Shown here: positions 10,301 to 16,222 of the stretch, piece by piece
Layout: every line of letters begins with the position of its first letter
How positions within the stretch are numbered: the stretch's first letter is position 1
Origin: Candidatus Omnitrophota bacterium
GTDB lineage: Bacteria; Omnitrophota; Omnitrophia; Omnitrophales; Aquincolibacteriaceae
Direction: 5' to 3'
DNA: 62,232 bases
Assembly: GCA_020632475.1 (NCBI GenBank)
Contig: JACKFM010000007.1
Span: 1 to 62,232, forward strand
Program-made: the position numbers and the translations under genes
Notes under the pieces: model-generated
The model's database searches: none
Seen by the model: only the letters and a program-made list of their open reading frames with translations
Told to the model about the DNA's origin: nothing

Positions 10301-11636
10301 CTGCGAGGAAGGACGCTTTCGCGTGGAATTGAACCGTGCATTGGAAGAGGAAGAACAAATTGCACCCCTGTTTCATGGAAACTTAGAAACCCATGTCTTT
10401 GTCAATCAGGACCAGGGAAACATCGTGACCGTGGCGGCTGAAGCTGAAGAGAAACAGGGGGGGCAAGCCCAGGTTGCTCCCAAAAAGAAAACGGCATCTT
10501 TTTTTAAGCGGCTTTTTATTGATGACCCCGTCGATGAACCGGAAAGTCCCTGGTTTAAAAAACAGGCGCAAAAGCAGAAAGAAAAACCAAAAGAAAAAAT
10601 GACCCCTGCACAGGAAAAAATAATCCAGGGGATTGAAAAACAAATTCCCAAAAGTTTTTTGGAACAATTAGCACGGAAAACGCTTTTGAAATTAATCCGT
10701 TCTTATGAAACCAAAGACTTAAGCGGTTTTATGGAGTTGGTTTCAGAAGAGTTTATTTCCGGCGATGGAAAGAGGGCGGGAGACCTTGAGAATTCGTTGA
10801 TGACGGATTTTGAAGAACTGATAAATCCTAGGCTTAAGATTCGTTCCATTAACAATATCCAGACAGAACCTTTCAATTCATGGCTGGTATCGATGAGTGC
10901 CGATTGGAATCGTGATGCGGATGTGGAGGTGGGCGGTCAGAGGAAAAAATGGCTTTATGAAGGAAGAACGCAATTTGTGTTTCATGTCGCGATGACAGAA
11001 GAGTCGATTCTAAAAGCCTTGAACGATCCGAAAAATTTTGATTACCGTACCGCACAGTGGATGAGTGAGCTCCATAGACTGCGGGGCGATCTCTTTTTCG
11101 GGATTACCAATCTGCAGGGCGTTCTGCTGATTACTCCCGGCGTGGCCGGACGCAGAAGCACGCTTGATAATCAGAAAGTAACCAGTAATCAGGCCGCCGG
11201 AGAAACGGGAGCCAATGATCCGTCACAGGCAAGTCGTGTTTTGCAAAATGAAACCGGAGAAATGTTTTCGTCAGCTGCCGAGCACCGGGCCTTTAATTTT
11301 GTAAGCGGTTCCACGGAAACATTTTTCTTTCCGGCACCGGCTGTGGGGGATCTCTACATTGATTTTACAACCGGGCTTTTGACAACCAACGGAAGTGCAA
11401 AAATTGCAGCGGTTCCGTCACTCACGCTTGCAAACTTTAATGACTACACAAAAGACCGTGAACCCACTTCAACAACGCTTGCGCTGACAAGCGGTCCCGG
11501 ATTTCTCGTCAAAACGCGTTCCGGTACTTTTGCCAAAATGTATTTAACCACCATTGATACGGGACCTCCGACTCAGGTGGAGTTTTCGTATTCCCATCAG
11601 CCCGACGGGTCCGGTAATTTAGTTTCTACAGATTAG
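4371..11636 (+). CDS. Giant secreted CARDB-repeat surface protein
   Basis: A 2421-residue protein with a signal peptide (MIKKYFSFTVLAIFILCMG). After about 40 residues come three Ig-like repeats, each opening with a motif such as IQEPIHAGDRSVRGSF. About ten CARDB-type units follow, each starting PDL-x-V-x-x-I-x-N-V and ending in an E/D-x-NN segment (for example ESNEVNNRY). Four more of the first repeat type follow (IEEPVHAW, IQEPVNVL, IIGPVYAF, IDEPVIAG). A Lys/Gln-rich hinge leads to an NTF2-like domain and a C-terminal region of about 190 residues. CARDB units are known from bacterial and archaeal adhesion and S-layer-like proteins. TAAGGA precedes the ATG. With the upstream barrel it probably forms a surface adhesion or sheath locus. 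Ligand and anchoring are unknown. Confidence 0.85.
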   Translation: MIKKYFSFTVLAIFILCMGVSASDFCVRNLFAGDANDSGVSLNLTIQEPIHAGDRSVRGSFEGLVYQDVTVTLLKEGDDAPLAEYRDEGLANPFFDILVDEGALAENDVLFVRFAGTQVEGGMPVEAESHHVTVLGRRVYGNPVITIPLMQGSQTVSGTFDENAANVTISIHALNDAGSPQLPELGSIQAQGGHFEVRLNRVLEAEESIAAAFRGMLDGRIQEGLSPSVQVQALPPLTPPVLSEPLYEGQNILQGTYDAVFGTVRMAALARDAEGHARVIATGSGHDGSFELTLTRGETLIEGEQIRVSMAPSGYRQDAKSEWIAVQDSDNLPADFAVTGVEDVTPIHRDEYYYEKGDVLQFDVTVENLNYIPGRNYENLPLDLKLWTASHWFSQRHVIEHMGRSKVVRFQMDTSNPEVRPTFSRKAMVEALVNGYPGHLEAVNIANDRFRSPEQFHVVEPGELPYLDYENGRPDLEIVSVENVTQGLEAPYAKTDHLNFNVTVRNNRFEEVREVRYVSVTADLYDGVRVDAIGGNGRLDRMLEQTAVIPVEVSLARATLGDKTLKWTVDLAGFIPETNERNNVFTYPQTLPLTMERRPLGERQVIDSDLPDLIVEHIENVSEIPGPEYELGMPLDFDVTFRNENFARTGVLRNVPVKLRFVNEMGFSQVVPVLEEETVVRFHVMTEGGHIRPGEKHIQAEVDDLDNVEEFYEDNNTLDMDGTIQMIVPPVFRSPRPSDFWQPKPDLTVTDIRNVTGHPGPYRKGERLTFEVTVVNQTHQPGQVFRSVAAGLRVVNELGIHQIQNGFEDVGVFRIELDTGDPFVRTGEKHIVAEVNDTGTILEDNTANNTLELEEPIVILPRGDEAIELSDIRVESIRIEPEHPVRGDYVTPIVRLRNDGQGETGLFYSSVTEPTGKKHSFETPNLLPGQSLETRLEGKHIMITSPLRNQRFSVEADQYERVVESDEENNTARMEFEVPAQGDIHSRDFYVDHVERYPENVVAGAYHEVNLGDTIEFRVQIRDNDFVYGQDRADRVQARMIAGGWQGESEEILSNETCWLHFRVPADEAGVGIWPIRVEVDPHLDFDESNEVNNRYEYPTRLWVMPQGAYELQPRPDLVMESLSLTPAEPRRGDAVAVGFRVRNAGNARSGYFTVGINADREQGVSVENLNAGEVFEGNARSPFIAGSDISHPQSIRVTADLWNRVEEQNEENNSLTRRLDLTMPFYADTHDLYISSVTQTPHSTLRNGFREVNLNENIGLEVFVRDNDYNPITQEAVLEGARIRLIVGDWSAEENVRLENGRGSIVFNVPAQDLGLGEHAVTVRVMPPEGIEESNTDNNLYERAMPVLVLAQGALEPMRWPELGIAEFRLDPNPVHVGERIYPWLRVTNSGDRAAGEFRVRMTNYAAPIPGGEGAGAFATYEHVVEGLEPGESHVIDWRDLYHGDVYVTASQAGVFSLNAQVDPDNEVIETVDDNNFGSAGTRVLPRQGHDLMAGQLFADNVFEHRPAQELFTGEVASFQVTVTNNGSETIPDFGVAFYPEEGAMPVTRRNETPLRSLDSQTFFFSGVTYDHPGQKRAWVDVDDEGQIQELNENNNHSETLISVQQDERGLDGYTPPVIEEPVHAWDPLIRVRCDERFNVLADESSWIRIFRVGRDGHINAMPTGSSLAQGSLVEVRHDGFGMVHDGESLIAVHEITREGETLRLMSEIVRALPREDFQSPVIQEPVNVLDEAVRGTCDAAWGGTVHVFLAGDNGRPGRDSRGMAPCENGLFEIPLRISLEGGDRLFPVLRDATKEGVRISENIGPAVDVQGERRAEDAVDYAAPAIIGPVYAFDENVRITFDPEMDRLSDLLDNLVILGPDPLLPRQEHRLARVTTHGEGEINVRLAEDARAGDEIYAVHSERLPRTGEIITRTSERITVLPREDYWPPRIDEPVIAGTRSVEGACHPNTADGEISIHLMNQWGGRAEELGSTRACEEGRFRVELNRALEEEEQIAPLFHGNLETHVFVNQDQGNIVTVAAEAEEKQGGQAQVAPKKKTASFFKRLFIDDPVDEPESPWFKKQAQKQKEKPKEKMTPAQEKIIQGIEKQIPKSFLEQLARKTLLKLIRSYETKDLSGFMELVSEEFISGDGKRAGDLENSLMTDFEELINPRLKIRSINNIQTEPFNSWLVSMSADWNRDADVEVGGQRKKWLYEGRTQFVFHVAMTEESILKALNDPKNFDYRTAQWMSELHRLRGDLFFGITNLQGVLLITPGVAGRRSTLDNQKVTSNQAAGETGANDPSQASRVLQNETGEMFSSAAEHRAFNFVSGSTETFFFPAPAVGDLYIDFTTGLLTTNGSAKIAAVPSLTLANFNDYTKDREPTSTTLALTSGPGFLVKTRSGTFAKMYLTTIDTGPPTQVEFSYSHQPDGSGNLVSTD

Positions 11637-11648
11637 GTTCTATATCGA

Positions 11649-11694
11649 CAGGTCTTCCTAAGCCATTGCATAGAAAGGACTGCAGGAAGATCTG
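11649..11694 (+). terminator. Hairpin after the CARDB gene
   Basis: Arms 11649-11659 and 11684-11694 pair over 11 bp with one G-U, starting 12 bp after the stop codon. No T-run follows, so this could be a Rho-dependent or 3'-stabilising hairpin and not a classical intrinsic terminator. Confidence 0.45.
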
Positions 11695-11711
11695 TCCCTG
11701 AATAAATCAAC

Positions 11712-11764
11712 TTGACAGATTTAAAAATTTGATAATAATTATTATTTAATAATAATTATTTAAT
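11712..11764 (+). promoter_or_regulatory. perR promoter with two PerR/Fur-box-like palindromes
   Basis: TTGACA at 11712-11717 is a perfect -35. The region where the -10 must lie is GATAATAATT (11731-11740). Overlapping it is the 14-bp perfect palindrome ATAATAATTATTAT (11732-11745), and a second core AATAATTATT lies at 11751-11760. Both resemble the A/T-rich inverted repeats bound by PerR/Fur proteins. Because the gene directly downstream encodes a PerR-type regulator, autorepression is the natural reading. Confidence 0.65.
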
Positions 11765-11779
11765 TGGGAAGGGAATGCT

Positions 11780-12217
11780 GTGGAGAGTCAAACCCATTTG
11801 AATCAGAAAGTGCAGCGGTTTTCCGAGGAATGCCGTCAGAAGGGCCTGAGTGTGACCCATCAAAGGCTTGCTGTCTATAAGAAGCTGGCCGCGACCAAGT
11901 CGCACCCCACGGTCGAGGAGCTTTATGATTTGATTGTCCCTGATTTTCCGATGATGTCTCTTGCAACAGTCTATAAAACGCTTGAGACTTTTGAAAAACA
12001 TGGCTTTGTTTCTAAGACCCGCCCGACAGGCGAGAAGGCCCGGTTTGATGCGAATTTAAATCCGCATCATCATCTGGTTTGTAAGGTCTGCGGGTGTATT
12101 GAGGATGTCTATGACGAGGCATTATCACGCATCAACCTGCCTGATACAAAAACTTCAAACTTCAGAATTGAGGATTTTCGCGTGGATTTTCGCGGAGTCT
12201 GCAGCGAGTGCCAATAA
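11780..12217 (+). CDS. perR: PerR-type peroxide-sensing Fur family repressor
   Basis: 145 residues, GTG start preceded by GGGAAGGGA. The N-terminal winged helix includes TVYKTLETFEKHGFV, and there are two CxxC zinc sites (CKVCG, CSEC). Aligned to Bacillus PerR, all five regulatory metal ligands are present: His in SHPT, Asp in RFDANL, the outer two His of PHHHLVC, and Asp in CGCIED. The last position is Glu in Fur, so PerR is the better name. Metal-catalysed oxidation of the histidines releases DNA in this family. Its promoter carries PerR-box-like palindromes and the next gene is a peroxiredoxin, which fits a peroxide-stress unit. Confidence 0.85.
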   Translation: MESQTHLNQKVQRFSEECRQKGLSVTHQRLAVYKKLAATKSHPTVEELYDLIVPDFPMMSLATVYKTLETFEKHGFVSKTRPTGEKARFDANLNPHHHLVCKVCGCIEDVYDEALSRINLPDTKTSNFRIEDFRVDFRGVCSECQ

Positions 12218-12321
12218 CATAACCTAATTCAACAACACAAGGTGTGAAAAGCGTGGACGGTAACCGCACATATCGGCTATCATACACCTTCACTCATACC
12301 GTACTTACCGGAGGTAATTAG

Positions 12322-12852
12322 ATGGAAACAGTTAAAGTTGGTAAACCCGTTCCCGATGTCGCAGCCCAGGCTCTTGTCGCCGACGGCTCTTTTAAAAATG
12401 TTAAGATTTCTGATTTTAAAGGAAAGTGGGTCGTACTTTTCTTTTATCCGCTGGATTTCACGTTTGTGTGCCCGACCGAAATTCAGGGTTTTGACGCTAA
12501 GTATGAAGAATTTAAAAAACTGGGTGCCGAAGTTTTGACGGCCAGCACCGACAGCGTTTTCTCTCACAAGGCCTGGCAGGCACAGGGGCTTGGAAAACTG
12601 AAGTTTCCGATGATTGGCGATACCAACCACGACGTCAGCCGTACTTTCGGCGTTCTGGTGGAAGAAAAGGGAATTGCCCTTCGCGGAACGTTTATCATTG
12701 ATCCGGATGGTATTTTAAAAAGCGCAGTGGTCAATGACCTTTCGGTCGGCCGCAGTGTGGATGAAACCTTGAGAACTTTGCAGGCTTTTCAAACCGGCGA
12801 ACTTGTGCAGTGCGGCTGGAAACCCGGCGAAAAAACTCTGGGTAAAGCCTAA
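12322..12852 (+). CDS. Typical 2-Cys peroxiredoxin (AhpC/Prx1 type)
   Basis: 176 residues. It reduces hydrogen peroxide and organic peroxides in the cytoplasm. The peroxidatic cysteine is Cys50 in DFTFVCPTEI and the resolving cysteine is Cys164 in VQCGWKPGEK near the C-terminus. The intervening thioredoxin fold includes RGTFIIDPDG. The start follows a good GGAGG (12310-12314). The 104-bp gap after perR has an imperfect inverted repeat (AAGGTGTGA and TACACCTT) but no clear second PerR box, so it may be read from the perR promoter or its own. No AhpF partner is in the window. A long hairpin follows the gene. Confidence 0.92.
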   Translation: METVKVGKPVPDVAAQALVADGSFKNVKISDFKGKWVVLFFYPLDFTFVCPTEIQGFDAKYEEFKKLGAEVLTASTDSVFSHKAWQAQGLGKLKFPMIGDTNHDVSRTFGVLVEEKGIALRGTFIIDPDGILKSAVVNDLSVGRSVDETLRTLQAFQTGELVQCGWKPGEKTLGKA

Positions 12853-12881
12853 TTCGCGAAATAGCGCGAAATTAAAAAACT

Positions 12882-12941
12882 GCGAAACAGACGCGAAAAG
12901 GGATGCGTTTTTGCGTTATCTCTTTTTCGCGTCTGTTTCGC
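12882..12941. terminator. Long inverted repeat after peroxiredoxin
   Basis: Perfect 18-bp arms (12882-12899 and 12924-12941) with a 24-base loop fill the gap before nuoI. The first arm ends in an A-run and the second begins in a T-run, so transcripts in either direction form a strong hairpin. It is probably a terminator or palindromic insertion, and it argues against the nuoI reading frame starting inside it. Confidence 0.6.
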
Positions 12942-12953
12942 GATTTCATTCCT

Positions 12954-13496
12954 ATGATTAAAACCAAAGTCATTAAAAGACCCGAGTTTACCTTTTGGGA
13001 GAGAATCTATCTTCCCGAGATTATCAAGGGTGTCTGCATTACGGCCCGGCATTTCTGGAAAAACATGTTTTTTCATGTGATGCACAAACTGGGGTTATTT
13101 AAGGCAATTCAGGCCGCTGTGACCATTATGTATCCGGAGGAAAAACGTAATCTGGCCACCCGGCTTAGAACACGCCACCGGCTGGCCAAGCGCGAAGACG
13201 GCTCTCCCCGCTGTGTTGCCTGTATGATGTGTGAAACAGTTTGTCCCGCACGCTGTATTTATATTGTGGCGGAAGGTCATCCCGATCCCAACATTGAAAA
13301 ACGTCCCGCCAGTTTTGATATCAATCTGGGTAAATGTATCTATTGCGGTTTTTGTGTCGAGGCCTGTCCTGAAGATGCGATTCGCATGGATACGCAGATT
13401 CTTGATATCGCCGCTTTAAGCCGCAACGGAATGCAGCTGGATATTAATGAGCTTCTTAATCCTGATCCGAATTACACTAGAATAAACCGCAATTAA
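12954..13496 (+). CDS. nuoI: NuoI-like 8Fe ferredoxin subunit of complex I
   Basis: 180 residues from ATG 12954. An in-frame ATG at 12903 lies inside the preceding hairpin and would add a non-homologous leader. The N-terminus has an amphipathic/membrane-associating segment (LPEIIKGVCITARHFWKNMF). Two 4Fe-4S motifs follow: CVACMMCETVCPARC and CIYCGFCVEACPEDA, the spacing expected for NuoI clusters N6a/N6b. In complex I this subunit passes electrons from the peripheral arm toward quinone. No other nuo gene is nearby, so it either complements a cluster elsewhere or serves another ferredoxin-linked membrane complex. Its neighbours are redox genes. Confidence 0.85.
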   Translation: MIKTKVIKRPEFTFWERIYLPEIIKGVCITARHFWKNMFFHVMHKLGLFKAIQAAVTIMYPEEKRNLATRLRTRHRLAKREDGSPRCVACMMCETVCPARCIYIVAEGHPDPNIEKRPASFDINLGKCIYCGFCVEACPEDAIRMDTQILDIAALSRNGMQLDINELLNPDPNYTRINRN

Positions 13497-13499
13497 AAA

Positions 13500-13593
13500 T
13501 TAAGAATGAAAAATGAATCATAATTGTGCCGCTTTGCGGCATAAATGTCTTGTTACAGGCGAGACACCACAATTTTAAATTTTTCATTCTTAA
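13500..13593. repeat. Nested inverted-repeat element (MITE-like)
   Basis: Perfect 15-bp outer arms (13500-13514 and 13579-13593, TTAAGAATGAAAAAT) enclose a second pair (AATTGTG and CACAATT) and a small hairpin (TGCCGC-TTT-GCGGCA at 13527-13541). Nested symmetry suggests a small non-autonomous element that can also act as a terminator for nuoI. Confidence 0.6.
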
Positions 13594-13608
13594 CTATTCA
13601 TTGTCTTT

Positions 13609-14625
13609 ATGCTCAAGCCGGTCAATAATCCTCCTAATCCCTTTCATTCGCATTGCATTGAATACCTTGATGGCCTGACGCCCCAGACGAATATTCAGAT
13701 TTTTGAAGATGCCACGCGCAGCATTCTTGCCCGTAATGATTCACCCGATTTGACCCACCGCTGGAGTTTAAATCCCTATCGCGGATGTACGCACGCCTGT
13801 AGCTATTGTTATGCCAGGCCCAGTCATGAATATCTGGATTTCGGGGCAGGTACGGATTTTGAAACCAAAATTGTGATCAAGAAAAAAGCGCCTGAGCTTT
13901 TGCGCCAGACCTTTCTTAAAAAAAACTGGAAAGGGGAAGAAATTTTATTTTCGGGAGATACGGATTGTTACCAGCCGCTTGAGGCCTGCTACGAGCTCAC
14001 ACGCGAGTGTTTGAAGGTCTGTCTGGAATTCGGCAATCCGCTTAGTATCATCACCAAATCTTTTTTAATGATCCGTGATCTTGATCTTTTGAGTGCTTTG
14101 CATGAACGAACACATCTTTTTGTGACCGTGAGCATCCCTTTCTGGAATGAAAGCGACGCGCGTAAAATGGAACCGAATGCCGCATCGGTCCGAAAACGTT
14201 TTGAAGCAGTCGAGCTTTTGGCTAAACGCGGAATCAAGGTCGGTTTATTGGTGGCACCGTTGATTCCCGGACTCAATGATTCGGACATTCCGTCTATTCT
14301 TAAAGAAGCTGCCCGCCGGGGAGCACAGTATGCCGAGCCTATTTTGCTCAGGCTGCCGGGTAGTGTGAAACCGGTTTTTGAGGAGCGCATCCGGCAACTT
14401 TATCCAATGCGGACCGATAAAATTTTGAGTCGCATGCGCAGCATGCGCGGCGGTAAACTCTATGATTCGACTTTCGGAAATCGCCATCGAGGCCATGGGC
14501 CCTATTGGGACAATCTGGAAAAAATTTTCAGGATGACCTGCCGCCGGCTTGGGCTTAATCGGTCTGTCACAATGCCGCAAAGACCCGGGTTTCTACGTCC
14601 CGGCCTGCAAAAAGAATTGTTTTAG
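13609..14625 (+). CDS. Radical SAM protein, PA0069 / Rv2578c-like family
   Basis: 338 residues. The radical SAM cluster motif is CTHACSYCYARPSHE, inside NPYRGCTHACSYC, the form seen in the SPL-like PA0069/Rv2578c family. A typical GDTDCYQPLE segment follows, then TKSFLMIRDLDLL and VSIPFWNE. The fold binds one 4Fe-4S cluster and cleaves SAM to a 5'-deoxyadenosyl radical; the natural substrate of this family is not established. The C-terminus is basic. No good ribosome site precedes the ATG, which lies only 15 bp after an inverted-repeat element, so transcription presumably starts in or before that element. Confidence 0.85.
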   Translation: MLKPVNNPPNPFHSHCIEYLDGLTPQTNIQIFEDATRSILARNDSPDLTHRWSLNPYRGCTHACSYCYARPSHEYLDFGAGTDFETKIVIKKKAPELLRQTFLKKNWKGEEILFSGDTDCYQPLEACYELTRECLKVCLEFGNPLSIITKSFLMIRDLDLLSALHERTHLFVTVSIPFWNESDARKMEPNAASVRKRFEAVELLAKRGIKVGLLVAPLIPGLNDSDIPSILKEAARRGAQYAEPILLRLPGSVKPVFEERIRQLYPMRTDKILSRMRSMRGGKLYDSTFGNRHRGHGPYWDNLEKIFRMTCRRLGLNRSVTMPQRPGFLRPGLQKELF

Positions 14626-14694
14626 GTGCTGTATTCCAATTTGAGCCAGTGAGAACTTTGATTTTAAACCAACAGGAAAGTACAGCCTAACTTA

Positions 14695-14724
14695 TTGGAA
14701 ATAATTGAGTTATGTGTGTATAAT
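14695..14724 (+). promoter_or_regulatory. Sigma70-type promoter for the receiver genes
   Basis: TTGGAA (14695-14700), an 18-base spacer and a perfect TATAAT (14719-14724). It would start a transcript near 14731 with a leader of about 150 bases before the receiver gene. Confidence 0.6.
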
Positions 14725-14764
14725 ACCTAAAATTGAAATCGTGAGTATCCCTTTTAGGGGTAGC

Positions 14765-14846
14765 GCGGATCTTTATCGATTTAACAATTCATGTTATTCT
14801 GGAATCCGCATGAAGGCGCACCCGGCTGCGGTGCGCCGTTTATTTT
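14765..14846 (+). promoter_or_regulatory. Structured 5' leader with terminator-like hairpin
   Basis: The leader has a long-range pair GCGGAT/ATCCGC (14765-14770, 14804-14809). It is followed by a perfect 8-bp G/C-rich hairpin GGCGCACC-N7-GGTGCGCC (14815-14837) and then GTTTATTTT. It may be an attenuator or an intrinsic terminator of a short RNA. I could not match it to a riboswitch class. Confidence 0.45.
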
Positions 14847-14883
14847 GTCGGGATCACTTAATTTTTTAGGGTAAAGTTTATCT

Positions 14884-15249
14884 ATGTCAAAAAACATTTT
14901 AATCGCCGAAGATGAGGAACATATTCGCACCTTAATTGCTAATCGTGTTAAACAGTTGGGTTATAATATTTTACATGCTTCAACCGGTGATGAGGCCTTA
15001 AAGCTTATCGAGGAAAAACCCGATTTAGTCATTTTGGATATTATGATGCCGGTTCCGGACGGGCTTGAGGTTTGCCGCCGGATAAAAAGAAATCCCGAAT
15101 ACAAATCAATCCCGGTGATGATTTTGACCTGTAAGACCCTGGACAGCGACTATGCCTGTGCAATTGAGTCCGGGGCGAATGCCTTTCTGACAAAACCTTA
15201 TGATTCCGAGAAATTATACCAACAGATCAGACTTTTATTGGGTTGTTAA
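14884..15249 (+). CDS. Single-domain response regulator (CheY-like)
   Basis: 121 residues, essentially only a receiver domain. The acidic pocket (IAEDEEH), phosphoacceptor Asp in VILDIMMP, Thr in MILTCKT and Lys in FLTKPYD are all present, so it should be phosphorylatable. No DNA-binding or enzymatic output domain follows, so it must act by protein contact or in a phosphorelay. A hairpin (15264-15284) separates it from the next receiver gene 46 bp downstream. No histidine kinase is in the window. Confidence 0.9.
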   Translation: MSKNILIAEDEEHIRTLIANRVKQLGYNILHASTGDEALKLIEEKPDLVILDIMMPVPDGLEVCRRIKRNPEYKSIPVMILTCKTLDSDYACAIESGANAFLTKPYDSEKLYQQIRLLLGC

Positions 15250-15263
15250 TGAGGGTAAGAAAA

Positions 15264-15284
15264 GCCCGTTTAAATAAACCGGGC
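15264..15284 (+). terminator. Small hairpin between two receiver genes
   Basis: GCCCG/CGGGC arms extended by TTTA/TAAA with one bulged C. It is too weak to be a sure terminator and may set the expression ratio of the two receivers. Confidence 0.4.
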
Positions 15285-15295
15285 AGGTTTGAGAG

Positions 15296-16093
15296 ATGAT
15301 GAAGCGAGCGGTTGCAAAAAGAATTTTAATGATCGATGATGAGGTTGATTTGGGCCGTATGGTGAAGATTAACCTCGAAAAAGACGGACACTATCAAGTA
15401 GATACATTAGCCGACCCCCTGGAAGGGTTCGAAAAAATTAAGGCCGCCGATTATGATCTGATTTTATTGGATGTTTTAATGCCGGCCATGTCCGGTTTTA
15501 AATTAGTTGAAAAGATCAGGGAGCTTGGCGGCAGGATTGGTACGGTGCCGATTGTGGTGATATCGGGTAAGAAAACGATGGAAGATTTATTCCATTCGTC
15601 GGATATTCATTCTTTTATCATCAAACCGTTTGAAATCGCTGAACTCATTAATGCGATTGAATCGGCCTGTGCCAAACCGCGTAACTTCGAGGGCGAGGAC
15701 CTGGCCATGGCGCAAATCAATGGTCAGGGCCGCAAAGTCGTGCTCTCGGGGGTTGAAGACTTTGTTGTGTGCAGGATCAGGGATTATCTTGAACAGAGAG
15801 GTTTTGTGGTTGCGATCGGCGTCGGTGAAGAAGATACGCTGCGCCAGGCCGAATCGTTAAAATCCGAATACATTATTTGTCAGTTTTGGGATGATCGTGA
15901 TAAGTTTAATACCGTGGAAATTTATCGGGACGCTAAAAACAGTTCCGTATTAAAAAAAAGCCGTTTCCTTGTGTTTTGTAAAGACAATATCAGTCTTGAA
16001 GCCGCGCAGTATCTTCCGAAAGACAGTATCATTGCTTTCCACAACAGCCCGGATCTGATGCAGAAATTGGGACGGCATTTGATGCGCTCTTAG
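15296..16093 (+). CDS. Receiver plus degenerate second receiver protein
   Basis: 265 residues. The N-terminal receiver is intact: MIDDEV, Asp in LLDVLMPAM, Ser in VVISGKK, Lys in FIIKPFE. A linker near residues 130-142 leads to a second alpha/beta domain beginning VVLSGVEDFVVCRIRDYL. It looks like a receiver, but the phosphoacceptor strand reads YIICQFWDDRD, so the conserved Asp-Met-Met-Pro is gone. The protein at 56.7 kb has the same length and layout (QYWED at that position), so the pair are paralogues and the Q-(F/Y)-W-(D/E)-D motif is conserved. I infer a signalling adaptor whose second domain recognises a partner. Confidence 0.85.
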   Translation: MMKRAVAKRILMIDDEVDLGRMVKINLEKDGHYQVDTLADPLEGFEKIKAADYDLILLDVLMPAMSGFKLVEKIRELGGRIGTVPIVVISGKKTMEDLFHSSDIHSFIIKPFEIAELINAIESACAKPRNFEGEDLAMAQINGQGRKVVLSGVEDFVVCRIRDYLEQRGFVVAIGVGEEDTLRQAESLKSEYIICQFWDDRDKFNTVEIYRDAKNSSVLKKSRFLVFCKDNISLEAAQYLPKDSIIAFHNSPDLMQKLGRHLMRS

Positions 16094-16144
16094 TGGCTGT
16101 TCAATTAAAACCGAGCAACACTTTGAATTGATTACAGCCGCTTG

Positions 16145-16166
16145 TCCCAACACATCGGTGTTGGGA
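16145..16166. terminator. Hairpin upstream of the ABC-F gene
   Basis: TCCCAACAC-ATCG-GTGTTGGGA, a 9-bp perfect stem with a four-base loop, lies between the receiver gene and the ABC-F gene. There is no T-run, so it could be a terminator or a leader hairpin. Confidence 0.45.
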
Positions 16167-16222
16167 ACATAACCGTATTTTGAATTCCGGTCCGCGAATC
16201 AATTTTTTCCAAGGAGTTGAAA

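Noticed and set aside
12903..12953. Earlier start for nuoI
   Set aside because: It lies in the loop and arm of an 18-bp inverted repeat and adds residues with no counterpart in NuoI proteins.
14725..14883. Cyclic di-GMP riboswitch before the receiver gene
   Set aside because: The conserved GEMM loop and receptor sequences are not present.
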